Assembly (NCBI GenBank): GCA_934293835.1
Contig: CAKQZO010000125.1
Span: forward strand, 1 to 5,026
Direction: 5' to 3'
DNA length: 5,026 nucleotides
From: an uncultured Lacticaseibacillus sp.
GTDB taxonomy: Bacteria > Bacillota > Bacilli > Lactobacillales > Lactobacillaceae
Below, one piece after another: positions 1 through 5,002 of the stretch. The notes below the pieces were generated by a model that worked only from the letters and a program-made list of their open reading frames with translations, was not told where the DNA came from and did not search any database. Every line of letters begins with the position of its first letter. The stretch's first letter is position 1. The translations under genes and the position numbers were made by a program.

Positions 1-864
1 CTTCAACACGTATTGAATATCTTCGAGGCCTAACTTGCGACTCGGCTTGCGAATGAATGGCAACTCCGCGGATTCAGGGTCTTGGCTTTGGTCTTCAGGG
101 TTGAAATACCGCTGGGCAAACCACACCCGCGGGGTATTGTAGTGATGGTCTTTTTCCGTGTCCGTGCCGAAAATGTGGCGGAAATTGAAGCCTTCGAAGT
201 CCGGATTCAGCTGGTGGTCGGCGACAAATTCGCGAATGCCTGGCGCCCACATGTAGTTGTCGGGATCGTCGAAGTCGATTTCTTGAATCGCGACTTGATT
301 GGCCGCGACCGCGTAGCAATCATCCGGAATCCGCACCGCGACCCACATGTGGCCGGTGACGATCTCCATGTACCAAACCGAATTCTCATCCGCAAACTGC
401 ACCCCGTTGCCTTCTGCGGAGCCGTACTTGGCGACCAACTCGCCTAAGTAGCGCACCCCGTCTTGGGCGGAGTCGATGAACGGCAGCACTAAGGTGGTCA
501 GCGCGTCTTCGGCCAACCCGTTGGCGACATAAGGGTCATGGGCCAACACGCGCTGGTTGGCGTACACCGATTCAGTCGCCGACTCGCCGACGTTGCGGCT
601 GTTGAAGCCGTCTTCTTCATTGAGGCCGACACTTTGATCCGCGTCTGGGGTTGCCGTGTAGCGATAACCGGTCGCCGGCAGCGGAACGGTTAACCCGTTA
701 TAAGCAGAGACGAAGGTCTCATCCCGGTCGGTGACCGCCGGTTGCACGATCACGCGCTTGCGATGAATGGCCTTGAGGCGATCTTCGTTACGTGAAATGT
801 AAGTGGCGCCTTCCAAAGACGCGGCTTTTCCGACCATGATCGAGGTACATGCAGAACGAATCAT
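1..864 (-). CDS. pepD: C69-family dipeptidase (PepD type), N-terminal part, truncated by the window edge
   Basis: This is a cytoplasmic dipeptidase of peptidase family C69, an N-terminal-nucleophile (Ntn) hydrolase that cleaves a broad range of dipeptides. The 288 visible codons have no in-frame stop and run off position 1; family members are about 470 residues, so roughly the first 60% is present. The start reads MIRSACTSIMVGK. Cys6 is the expected catalytic nucleophile, exposed by autocatalytic removal of the short MIRSA leader (known for the family). Other family-typical segments are RNED at 25-28, NVGESATES at 91-99 and TGHMWV...RIPDDCY at about 170-184. There is no signal peptide or membrane segment, which fits a cytoplasmic enzyme. 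The ATG at 864 is chosen because AAGGAGG lies 9 bases upstream and because it places Cys near the N-terminus. The gene lies 64 bases downstream of the peptide transporter on the same strand with no terminator between, so co-transcription is likely. The family call is strong; substrate range is inferred. Confidence 0.93.
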   Translation of the reverse strand, partial: MIRSACTSIMVGKAASLEGATYISRNEDRLKAIHRKRVIVQPAVTDRDETFVSAYNGLTVPLPATGYRYTATPDADQSVGLNEEDGFNSRNVGESATESVYANQRVLAHDPYVANGLAEDALTTLVLPFIDSAQDGVRYLGELVAKYGSAEGNGVQFADENSVWYMEIVTGHMWVAVRIPDDCYAVAANQVAIQEIDFDDPDNYMWAPGIREFVADHQLNPDFEGFNFRHIFGTDTEKDHHYNTPRVWFAQRYFNPEDQSQDPESAELPFIRKPSRKLGLEDIQYVLK

Positions 865-873
865 GAATGACTT

Positions 874-880
874 CCTCCTT
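874..880 (-). promoter_or_regulatory. Shine-Dalgarno sequence of the C69 dipeptidase
   Basis: Read on the minus strand this is AAGGAGG, a near-perfect match to the anti-SD of 16S rRNA, with 9 bases to the ATG at 864. It decides the dipeptidase start and places the catalytic Cys at residue 6. Confidence 0.85.
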
Positions 881-928
881 GTTTATGACGAACACCTTGA
901 CTGTAAGCAAAACTGCCCCTCAATTATC

Positions 929-2746
929 CTACCGTTGCCGACTTTTGACCAGTGGCAATCCCATAGCTGCGATGAGTACAACTAGCAGGCCGACCACCGG
1001 CCACACCCCACTGGGATGGTGAGGCGTCAATAGCCCACCGACTTGCAGGCCGATGCCGATCAGGCCGATCAGCGAGCCGCCGGCGATCAGGCCGCTGGCT
1101 AGGCTGACCCCGGAATTGGCCCGCTGCGTGGCCAGCGCCGGCGTTTTGGCCGAAGCCATCACGCCCCAGCGCAACAACGCCCCGACCAAGATGACACTGG
1201 TCGTCGCCATCGGCAGATAAAAGCCTAGCGCCACGGTCATGATCGGCAACCGCAACAAGCCACACGCGATCGCCAAGACGATGCCGATGATGATCATGAT
1301 CCAAGGCAACTCCCCGGACATGATGCCAGCCGTTAGCGTGGCGATCAGGTTGGCCTGGGGCAAACCAAACGCGGGGTTCGCGCTCGTGTCCGCCAACTGC
1401 GGCGCGAGCAGACTCGTGGTGGCGATCACCACCACGACCCCGAGCAACGCGGCCGTCATGAACCAGCGGCGCATCCGCCGGCGGTCACCATGCACGAGAT
1501 AATTCACCTTCTGTGTCTGCGTGTAGGCTCCGCCGACCGAGATCGCGGTGACGATGAACACCCCGAACAGCAAAAGCCACTGCGTGTGTTGGTTGTCCGA
1601 CCAGCCCATGAGGACAAAAATCGCGGTCATGACCACGAGGCTTGCGATCGTCATCCCTGACACCGGGGCGTTGGAACAGCCGATCGTGCCAGCCATCCGC
1701 GCCGACACGATGACAAACAGCAGCGCCAACACCAGCGCCAGACCCGTGGCCACCAGTGCCAAAAGCGCGCTCTTGGCGACGAGCACCCCGATCGCAAACA
1801 ATCCGACGGTGGCGCTGGCCAGTCCGATCAAACCGAGCAAGTCGCGCTTGGCCGTCGCCGAAGCGCTCAGCGTCTGTTGCAGACTGGTCTTGATGACCGG
1901 AATCAGCTTGAGGGCCCCGATCAGGCCGCCGCAAAGCATCATGCCTGCGCCGATATATTTGGAATATGCGCCGGCCAGCGCATCGATGGACAGCGTGTTG
2001 ACCGCTGCTTCGGCGTTCCAGACGGTGGCGCTGTCGTGCGCCATGTTGGCAAAATACGCCACCAGCGGCGTGATCCCGAAATTCGCCAGAAGCGAGCCGG
2101 CAAACATCGTCACCGAGACCTCCATGCCGACCACAAAGCCGATTCCCGCCAACATCGGATTGACTTCCAAGGCAAACTTCCAACGGTAATCGGCGCCCCC
2201 GAAGAAGGTCATGGTCGTGTTCACCCAGCCGAGCACCTGTGACGACAGCGCCGTCAGCAACCCGCCGACGCCAAAGCCCCAGCCCATCTGTGCCAGACTC
2301 CCACTTTTGCTATCGCCTGCCTGAAGCGCAGTGGCGATTGCCTGGGACTCGGGATATTGCAGTTGGCCGGCTTGTTCGACAACCATGTAATGCTCGACAA
2401 GCGACGCGACGCCGACCGCAAACACCACGGCCAAGCCGCCGACCGCGATACCGGCCCAGAAATTCACGCGCCCTCCGATCAAGATGATCGCCGGTACGAC
2501 ATAGATCATCCCCGAGGCGATCGATTCGCCGCCGCTAGACATGCCTTGAATCAGGTTCTTGCCGGCCATGCCTTGGGTCTTGGCGAAGGCCTGCACCAAT
2601 CCCGAACCAATGATCGCCCCGGGAATCCCGGCAGCCACCGTTAGCCCCGCCTTCATGCCAGAGTACGCCGTGCTCGCAGCGAAAATCGCGGCCAGTACGA
2701 GTCCAATCAGCACGATCAGGCGACTTCCCTTGCTTTGCTTTTCCAT
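929..2746 (-). CDS. OPT-family oligopeptide transporter
   Basis: This is a 605-residue polytopic membrane protein of the OPT (oligopeptide transporter) family, secondary carriers that in bacteria are thought to import short peptides with protons. Hydrophobic segments cover nearly the whole length (roughly a dozen or more helices, not counted precisely). Family landmarks are GMKAGLTVAAGIPGA at 30-44, GGESIASGMIYVVPA at 72-86, LQYPESQAIATAL at 129-141, NPMLAGIGFVVG at 196-207, KYIGAGMMLCGG at 263-274, GTIGCSNAPVSGMT at 353-366, and LPW...YLPMATTS plus SGLIAGGSLIG towards the C-terminus. Length is normal for a bacterial OPT protein. The ATG at 2746 is preferred over an in-frame ATG at 2788 because AAGGGGGA lies 4 bases upstream and the protein then starts with a short charged MEKQSKGSR before the first helix. 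The C69 dipeptidase follows, suggesting uptake coupled to hydrolysis. The usual QDLKTG-like loop is altered (GGAYTQTQKVNYLVHG, 405-420). Some OPT members carry metal-siderophore complexes, so peptide as substrate is inferred from the neighbour. Confidence 0.92.
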   Translation of the reverse strand: MEKQSKGSRLIVLIGLVLAAIFAASTAYSGMKAGLTVAAGIPGAIIGSGLVQAFAKTQGMAGKNLIQGMSSGGESIASGMIYVVPAIILIGGRVNFWAGIAVGGLAVVFAVGVASLVEHYMVVEQAGQLQYPESQAIATALQAGDSKSGSLAQMGWGFGVGGLLTALSSQVLGWVNTTMTFFGGADYRWKFALEVNPMLAGIGFVVGMEVSVTMFAGSLLANFGITPLVAYFANMAHDSATVWNAEAAVNTLSIDALAGAYSKYIGAGMMLCGGLIGALKLIPVIKTSLQQTLSASATAKRDLLGLIGLASATVGLFAIGVLVAKSALLALVATGLALVLALLFVIVSARMAGTIGCSNAPVSGMTIASLVVMTAIFVLMGWSDNQHTQWLLLFGVFIVTAISVGGAYTQTQKVNYLVHGDRRRMRRWFMTAALLGVVVVIATTSLLAPQLADTSANPAFGLPQANLIATLTAGIMSGELPWIMIIIGIVLAIACGLLRLPIMTVALGFYLPMATTSVILVGALLRWGVMASAKTPALATQRANSGVSLASGLIAGGSLIGLIGIGLQVGGLLTPHHPSGVWPVVGLLVVLIAAMGLPLVKSRQR

Positions 2747-2750
2747 TACT

Positions 2751-2758
2751 TCCCCCTT
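2751..2758 (-). promoter_or_regulatory. Shine-Dalgarno sequence of the OPT transporter
   Basis: Minus-strand AAGGGGGA lies 4 bases before the ATG at 2746. The longer reading frame beginning at 2788 has no comparable site, so this fixes the start at 2746. Confidence 0.7.
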
Positions 2759-2807
2759 CAACGCGATGTGTCTGCTATCGTAGAACAATCGTCAAGGAGA
2801 CGCAATC

Positions 2808-2813
2808 ATTATA
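2808..2813 (-). promoter_or_regulatory. Probable -10 box of the OPT-dipeptidase operon promoter
   Basis: The minus strand carries a perfect TATAAT here, about 60 bases before the transporter ATG, giving a predicted leader of about 55 bases. A TG dinucleotide at 2817-2816 sits one base away from the extended -10 position. The -35 region at the usual 17-base spacing (CCATCG, 2836-2831) matches poorly, and TTTACC at 2840-2835 is 21 bases away. The promoter may therefore be weak or activator-dependent. An inverted repeat (2836-2852) borders the -35 region. Confidence 0.45.
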
Positions 2814-2835
2814 AACAAGCTCTCATCTAGCGATG

Positions 2836-2852
2836 GTAAAGTGCCATTTTAC
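2836..2852. repeat. Inverted repeat GTAAA-N7-TTTAC next to the transporter -35 region
   Basis: GTAAA (2836-2840) and TTTAC (2848-2852) form a perfect 5-base dyad with a 7-base spacer. ATGG (2833-2836) and CCAT (2844-2847) form a second, overlapping dyad. Its position directly upstream of the minus-strand -35 region is typical of an operator or activator site. No known regulator motif was recognised, so the role is inference. Confidence 0.3.
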
Positions 2853-2876
2853 GAATAAAAGTAACAGTTATTATTC
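2853..2876. repeat. Interrupted dyad GAATAA...TAAC-A-GTTA...TTATTC
   Basis: The outer arms GAATAA (2853-2858) and TTATTC (2871-2876) enclose a perfect inner dyad TAAC-A-GTTA (2862-2870); three bases, AAG, are unpaired on the left side. It begins immediately after the preceding inverted repeat. This could be a protein-binding site in the divergent regulatory region. AT-rich sequence forms such dyads by chance fairly often. Confidence 0.25.
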
Positions 2877-2883
2877 CAATCGT

Positions 2884-2931
2884 TCGATATATAAAAACGT
2901 GCATCGGTATTACGGAGGCTGTCATCGATAT
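2884..2931. repeat. Three helically phased TCGRTAT heptamers
   Basis: TCGATAT at 2884-2890, TCGGTAT at 2904-2910 and TCGATAT at 2925-2931 are direct repeats whose starts are 20 and 21 bases apart, about two DNA turns. The second and third extend to ATCGRTATT. They lie between the two divergent promoters, so same-face protein binding is plausible. Function is inferred only from spacing and position. Confidence 0.3.
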
Positions 2932-2950
2932 TGTTATATCTGTCTAGATG

Positions 2951-2963
2951 AAGAAACTTTCTT
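2951..2963. promoter_or_regulatory. Perfect 13-base dyad AAGAAA-C-TTTCTT upstream of the def-like promoter
   Basis: This palindrome with a single central base abuts the region where the -35 element of the plus-strand promoter should lie (about 2963-2968). It sits within a larger imperfect hairpin, GATGA (2947-2951) pairing with TCATC (2968-2972). A repressor bound here would overlap RNA polymerase. No regulator was recognised. Confidence 0.3.
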
Positions 2964-2985
2964 TTTCTCATCGGGTTCTTGGGCC

Positions 2986-2991
2986 TATAAT
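2986..2991 (+). promoter_or_regulatory. -10 box of the def-like/GNAT operon promoter
   Basis: A perfect TATAAT lies 27 bases before the ATG at 3019, giving a short predicted leader of about 20 bases that contains the Shine-Dalgarno sequence. The -35 region at 17-base spacing (TTTTCT, 2963-2968) is a poor match. There is no extended -10 TG. Confidence 0.6.
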
Positions 2992-3005
2992 AGACTCTAA
3001 AACCA

Positions 3006-3011
3006 GAGGAG
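3006..3011 (+). promoter_or_regulatory. Shine-Dalgarno sequence of the def-like gene
   Basis: GAGGAG lies 7 bases before the ATG at 3019. It supports this start, which yields the MIRPI... N-terminus. Confidence 0.75.
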
Positions 3012-3018
3012 TAGCATA

Positions 3019-3429
3019 ATGATTCGACCCATCAATCACGACCAACTGACCCTGGCGCGCCCTTCAAGGCCGGCGACCCGCCAAAATCAAGCCGTCATCA
3101 CCGACCTGCAAGACACCTTGCGCGCCAACGCCGAGCGTTGCGTCGGCATGGCCGCCAACATGATCGGCGTCAACGTCCAGATCATCATCGCAGCATCTGG
3201 GATGTTGCAGTTAATCCTGATCAACCCCACCATCACCGCCAAAGCCCAACCCTACCAGACCCAAGAAGGGTGCTTGTCCTTGAGTGGCGAGCGCCCCACC
3301 GAACGTTTTGAAACGATCACCGTTCAATACCTAGATGCCCAATGGCAACCGCACACCCAGACGTTCACCGGCTTCTTGGCCCAGATCATTCAACACGAAT
3401 GCGACCACTGCCAGGGCATCTTAATTTAG
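3019..3429 (+). CDS. def: Small peptide-deformylase-like protein
   Basis: This is a 136-residue protein of the peptide deformylase family, metallo-hydrolases that remove the formyl group from the initiator methionine of new proteins. Motif 2 (EGCLS, 83-87) supplies the metal-binding Cys85. Motif 3 (QHECDH, 125-130) supplies ligands His126 and His130 and catalytic Glu127. Motif 1 is CVGMAANMIG (41-50) instead of the classical GxGLAAxQIG, so the active-site Gln is Met48. From memory, this form is shared by a branch of short Def-like proteins in lactobacilli and streptococci, so it is probably a lineage trait and not damage. The length is shorter than typical Gram-positive type 2 deformylases (about 180 residues). 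A housekeeping def would be expected elsewhere in the genome. It is the first gene of a probable bicistron, with the acetyltransferase starting 12 bases after its stop. Membership of the family is clear; activity on formyl-Met peptides is not certain. Confidence 0.88.
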   Translation: MIRPINHDQLTLARPSRPATRQNQAVITDLQDTLRANAERCVGMAANMIGVNVQIIIAASGMLQLILINPTITAKAQPYQTQEGCLSLSGERPTERFETITVQYLDAQWQPHTQTFTGFLAQIIQHECDHCQGILI

Positions 3430-3441
3430 AAAGAAGGTTCT

Positions 3442-3948
3442 ATGTTCACATTTCGAATCGACGACGAGGTCAGCCTGGCGCTTCCTCGCCCGCAGGCCGA
3501 TGCCGATGCACTGTTTGCATTGATCACCGCAGACCGCCCAGTCTTGGCGCACCATTTTGCTTGGGTGAATGGCATCGAGAATCCCGCCGACGAACAGCGC
3601 TGGCTTCGCCAGGCACTGGTGGCCTTCGCCCAGGAGGCACCACTACACCTCGTCATCCACTACTGCGACGAAATCGCAGGGATGATTGCCTTCACCCACC
3701 CCGACTTTGCCCAGCACAGCACGACGGTCAGCTTCTGGCTCGGCGCCGACTACCGCAGGCAACACATCATGGGGCGCGCCTTGGCGGGCATGTGCGCCCT
3801 CGGCTTCACCGATTACCCATGGCAGCGCCTGGTGCTTCGCATCGCGGCTGATAACCAAGCCGCCCAGCACCTCGCCACCAACACCGGCTTCACCCGTGAA
3901 GCCGATGGTCACGGGGTGCTTCAGTACGCACGGCTCAAAACCGATTGA
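3442..3948 (+). CDS. GNAT-family N-acetyltransferase, RimL-like
   Basis: This is a 168-residue protein of the GNAT superfamily, which transfers acetyl from acetyl-CoA to an amine. The layout matches the RimL-like group: an N-terminal arm with DADALFALITADRPVL at 20-35 and FAWVN at 39-43, a central sheet (LHLVIHYCDEIAGMIAF, 68-84), motif A (VSFWLGADYRRQHIMGRAL, 96-114) and motif B (RIAADNQAAQHLATNTGF, 133-150). RimL-type enzymes acetylate protein N-termini, antibiotics or small amines, so the substrate cannot be named. The acetyl-CoA loop is unusual: where relatives have Y-x-G-x-G, this protein has YRRQH (104-108), lacking both glycines. AAGAAGG (3431-3437) lies only 4 bases before the ATG, a short but workable spacing. 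It probably shares the transcript of the upstream Def-like gene and ends just before a strong terminator. Confidence 0.87.
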   Translation: MFTFRIDDEVSLALPRPQADADALFALITADRPVLAHHFAWVNGIENPADEQRWLRQALVAFAQEAPLHLVIHYCDEIAGMIAFTHPDFAQHSTTVSFWLGADYRRQHIMGRALAGMCALGFTDYPWQRLVLRIAADNQAAQHLATNTGFTREADGHGVLQYARLKTD

Positions 3949-3960
3949 CGCGATGCCCAT

Positions 3961-3999
3961 AAAAAAAACGAGGCGACTTTCGAGTCCGCCTCGTTTTTT
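3961..3999. terminator. Bidirectional rho-independent terminator between convergent genes
   Basis: CGAGGCG (3969-3975) pairs perfectly with CGCCTCG (3987-3993). The stem continues as ACT (3976-3978) with AGT (3983-3985) around a TTCG tetraloop (3979-3982), leaving C3986 as a bulge. An A8 run (3961-3968) precedes the stem and a T6 run (3994-3999) follows it, so each strand has a U-tract after the hairpin. It would end the GNAT transcript rightwards and the amidase transcript leftwards. Confidence 0.93.
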
Positions 4000-4015
4000 G
4001 ATTTGTCCTAGTCGG

Positions 4016-5002
4016 CTAGTCCTCGAAGCGAAGCTCGGGGACGACGAACTGATCGGCAACCGGGAAGAAGCGCGGGGCCGGCGCGCTGAGCATCGCGTCT
4101 GTGAGGCGCAAGCAAACTGGTTGGGCCTGGTGATACGCCTGGAAATAATAGCGGCGCGACTCAGGCAACATCGCCGAGCGATAAACCGAGTAGGTCGGCT
4201 GATGCCGCGATGACTGCGGAACACTGACCCCGTCCAACAGGCGCCAAGCCGTCAAGAGTGCCTCATCGCCATCGGCTGGTTGATCGACCCGCTCTTTCAT
4301 ATACGCCGCGCGGATGAACCGTCCACCTGGCGAATAGGAACCCGGCGGGATCTGTTTGCCCGAAAGCTTCCCCGTCGTCACCCGCGGCGTATTCAGCGCC
4401 ACGCGCCCGGCCAAAAATTCCGGGGTGAAGTCAACATAAGCTTGAAGCCGGCGCAGTTGCTCGTCGAAATCCGGGCTGTTGGTGACGACGCCTAGCGGAT
4501 TGGCGCGCAATCGCAGCGGCGTGGTCATCGGCTCCAGTACCGCGATCGCCCCGGTGGGATCACTCAGCGCAAAGTGCAACTCTGGATAGCCATACTTCGT
4601 CTCGCTTTGCGTGTCCGCCATCAGCTCGATCTCGCCCAGGCGCGCCTGCACATCGGCAACCGATCGGCAATTACCGAGCAGCCAAAACCCCAGCTCGAAC
4701 GGCGCCAGCTGGATCCGATCAGCCCGGCGCTCTGTCTGCAGGCGGGCACCGTTGGTGAACGTCAGCTTCTGCACGCACAACCCATGCTCGTTGACGCCAT
4801 CAGAGATGTCGATGCGCGTCGCCTGCTGGGTGCCGCCACCAATCAGCGCGTATTGATTCGTGTACCCGCGATGGTCAAACGGACTGCGCCACTGATAGCC
4901 GCGCGGCACAAACACCGGCGCTACCGCCAGGCGCGGCCAGTCCATCGTTCGGGCCAACACATGCGTCAGGTCCCGGGCGACGAGGTGGATACTCGTACAC
5001 AT
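4016..5002 (-). CDS. Choloylglycine hydrolase / penicillin V acylase family amidase
   Basis: This is a complete 328-residue cysteine Ntn-hydrolase of the conjugated bile acid hydrolase/penicillin V acylase family (peptidase C59), which cleaves linear amide bonds. All classical catalytic positions fall at the expected numbers: Cys2 (the nucleophile once Met1 is removed), Arg18 and Asp21 in ARTMDW, Asn175 in VVTNSPDF, and Arg228 in SPGGRFIR. DGVNEHGL (68-75) and LHFALSDPTGAIAVLEP (142-158) are also family-typical, and the length is normal. No signal peptide is seen, as expected when Cys2 must become the N-terminus. At the usual discriminating site (Asn in bile salt hydrolases, Tyr in penicillin V acylases) the local sequence LTF suggests Thr81, so the natural substrate is open: bile salts, penicillin V, N-acyl homoserine lactones or other N-acyl amides. 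AAGGCGG (5010-5016) lies 7 bases before the ATG. The promoter is beyond the right edge. It converges with the acetyltransferase and has no obvious operon partner here. Confidence 0.92.
   Translation of the reverse strand: MCTSIHLVARDLTHVLARTMDWPRLAVAPVFVPRGYQWRSPFDHRGYTNQYALIGGGTQQATRIDISDGVNEHGLCVQKLTFTNGARLQTERRADRIQLAPFELGFWLLGNCRSVADVQARLGEIELMADTQSETKYGYPELHFALSDPTGAIAVLEPMTTPLRLRANPLGVVTNSPDFDEQLRRLQAYVDFTPEFLAGRVALNTPRVTTGKLSGKQIPPGSYSPGGRFIRAAYMKERVDQPADGDEALLTAWRLLDGVSVPQSSRHQPTYSVYRSAMLPESRRYYFQAYHQAQPVCLRLTDAMLSAPAPRFFPVADQFVVPELRFED

Larger units (their letters stand above)
2833..3000 (+). other. Doubtful 55-codon open frame in the divergent intergenic region
   Basis: An ATG at 2833 opens a frame of 55 codons ending in TAA at 2998-3000, 18 bases before the def-like gene. 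The product would begin MVKCHFTNKSNSYYS and is rich in Tyr, Ser, Cys and His, with a CHRYCYIC stretch at 34-41. I recognise no family. There is no Shine-Dalgarno sequence before the ATG, and the frame runs through the dyads and the -10 box of the downstream promoter. A chance open frame or a decayed gene remnant is more likely than a working gene; it is recorded because it fills the intergenic region almost to its end. Confidence 0.1.

Noticed and set aside
865..928. A possible promoter (TTGCTT, 17 bases, CATAAA) between the transporter and the dipeptidase
   Set aside because: The -35 matches only 3 of 6 bases and the -10 only 4 of 6; not enough to call a separate promoter.
1485..2183. Long minus-strand open frame (232 codons) inside the transporter in another frame
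   Set aside because: It is a shadow of the OPT gene: the same strand in a different frame, Arg/His/Gly-rich, with no family motif. GC-rich coding DNA commonly produces such frames.
1548..2189. 213-codon plus-strand open frame opposite the transporter
   Set aside because: It is antisense to a clear OPT gene, with low-complexity Thr/Ala/Ser/Pro composition and no plausible ribosome binding site or recognisable domain.
2747..2788. Fourteen-residue N-terminal extension of the transporter (start at 2788)
   Set aside because: There is no Shine-Dalgarno sequence before 2788, whereas a strong one precedes 2746, and the extension overlaps the expected leader just downstream of the -10 box.
2794..2858. 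AAGGAGA on the plus strand with a possible ATT-started 16-codon frame
   Set aside because: ATT starts are very rare, the product is tiny, and the region overlaps the minus-strand promoter; most likely a chance match.
2912..2951. SD-like ACGGAGG followed by a TTG start, as a leader peptide
   Set aside because: The frame from TTG at 2931 has only six codons before TGA, and no attenuator structure follows.
2747..3018. Riboswitch, T-box or small RNA in the divergent intergenic region
   Set aside because: Predicted leaders are short (about 55 and 20 bases), no T-box or riboswitch core was recognised, and no stem followed by a U-run is present.
3643..4224. Minus-strand open frame spanning the acetyltransferase, the terminator and the end of the amidase
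   Set aside because: It would have to read through the bidirectional terminator and is antisense or out of frame to two well-supported genes; no domain is recognisable.
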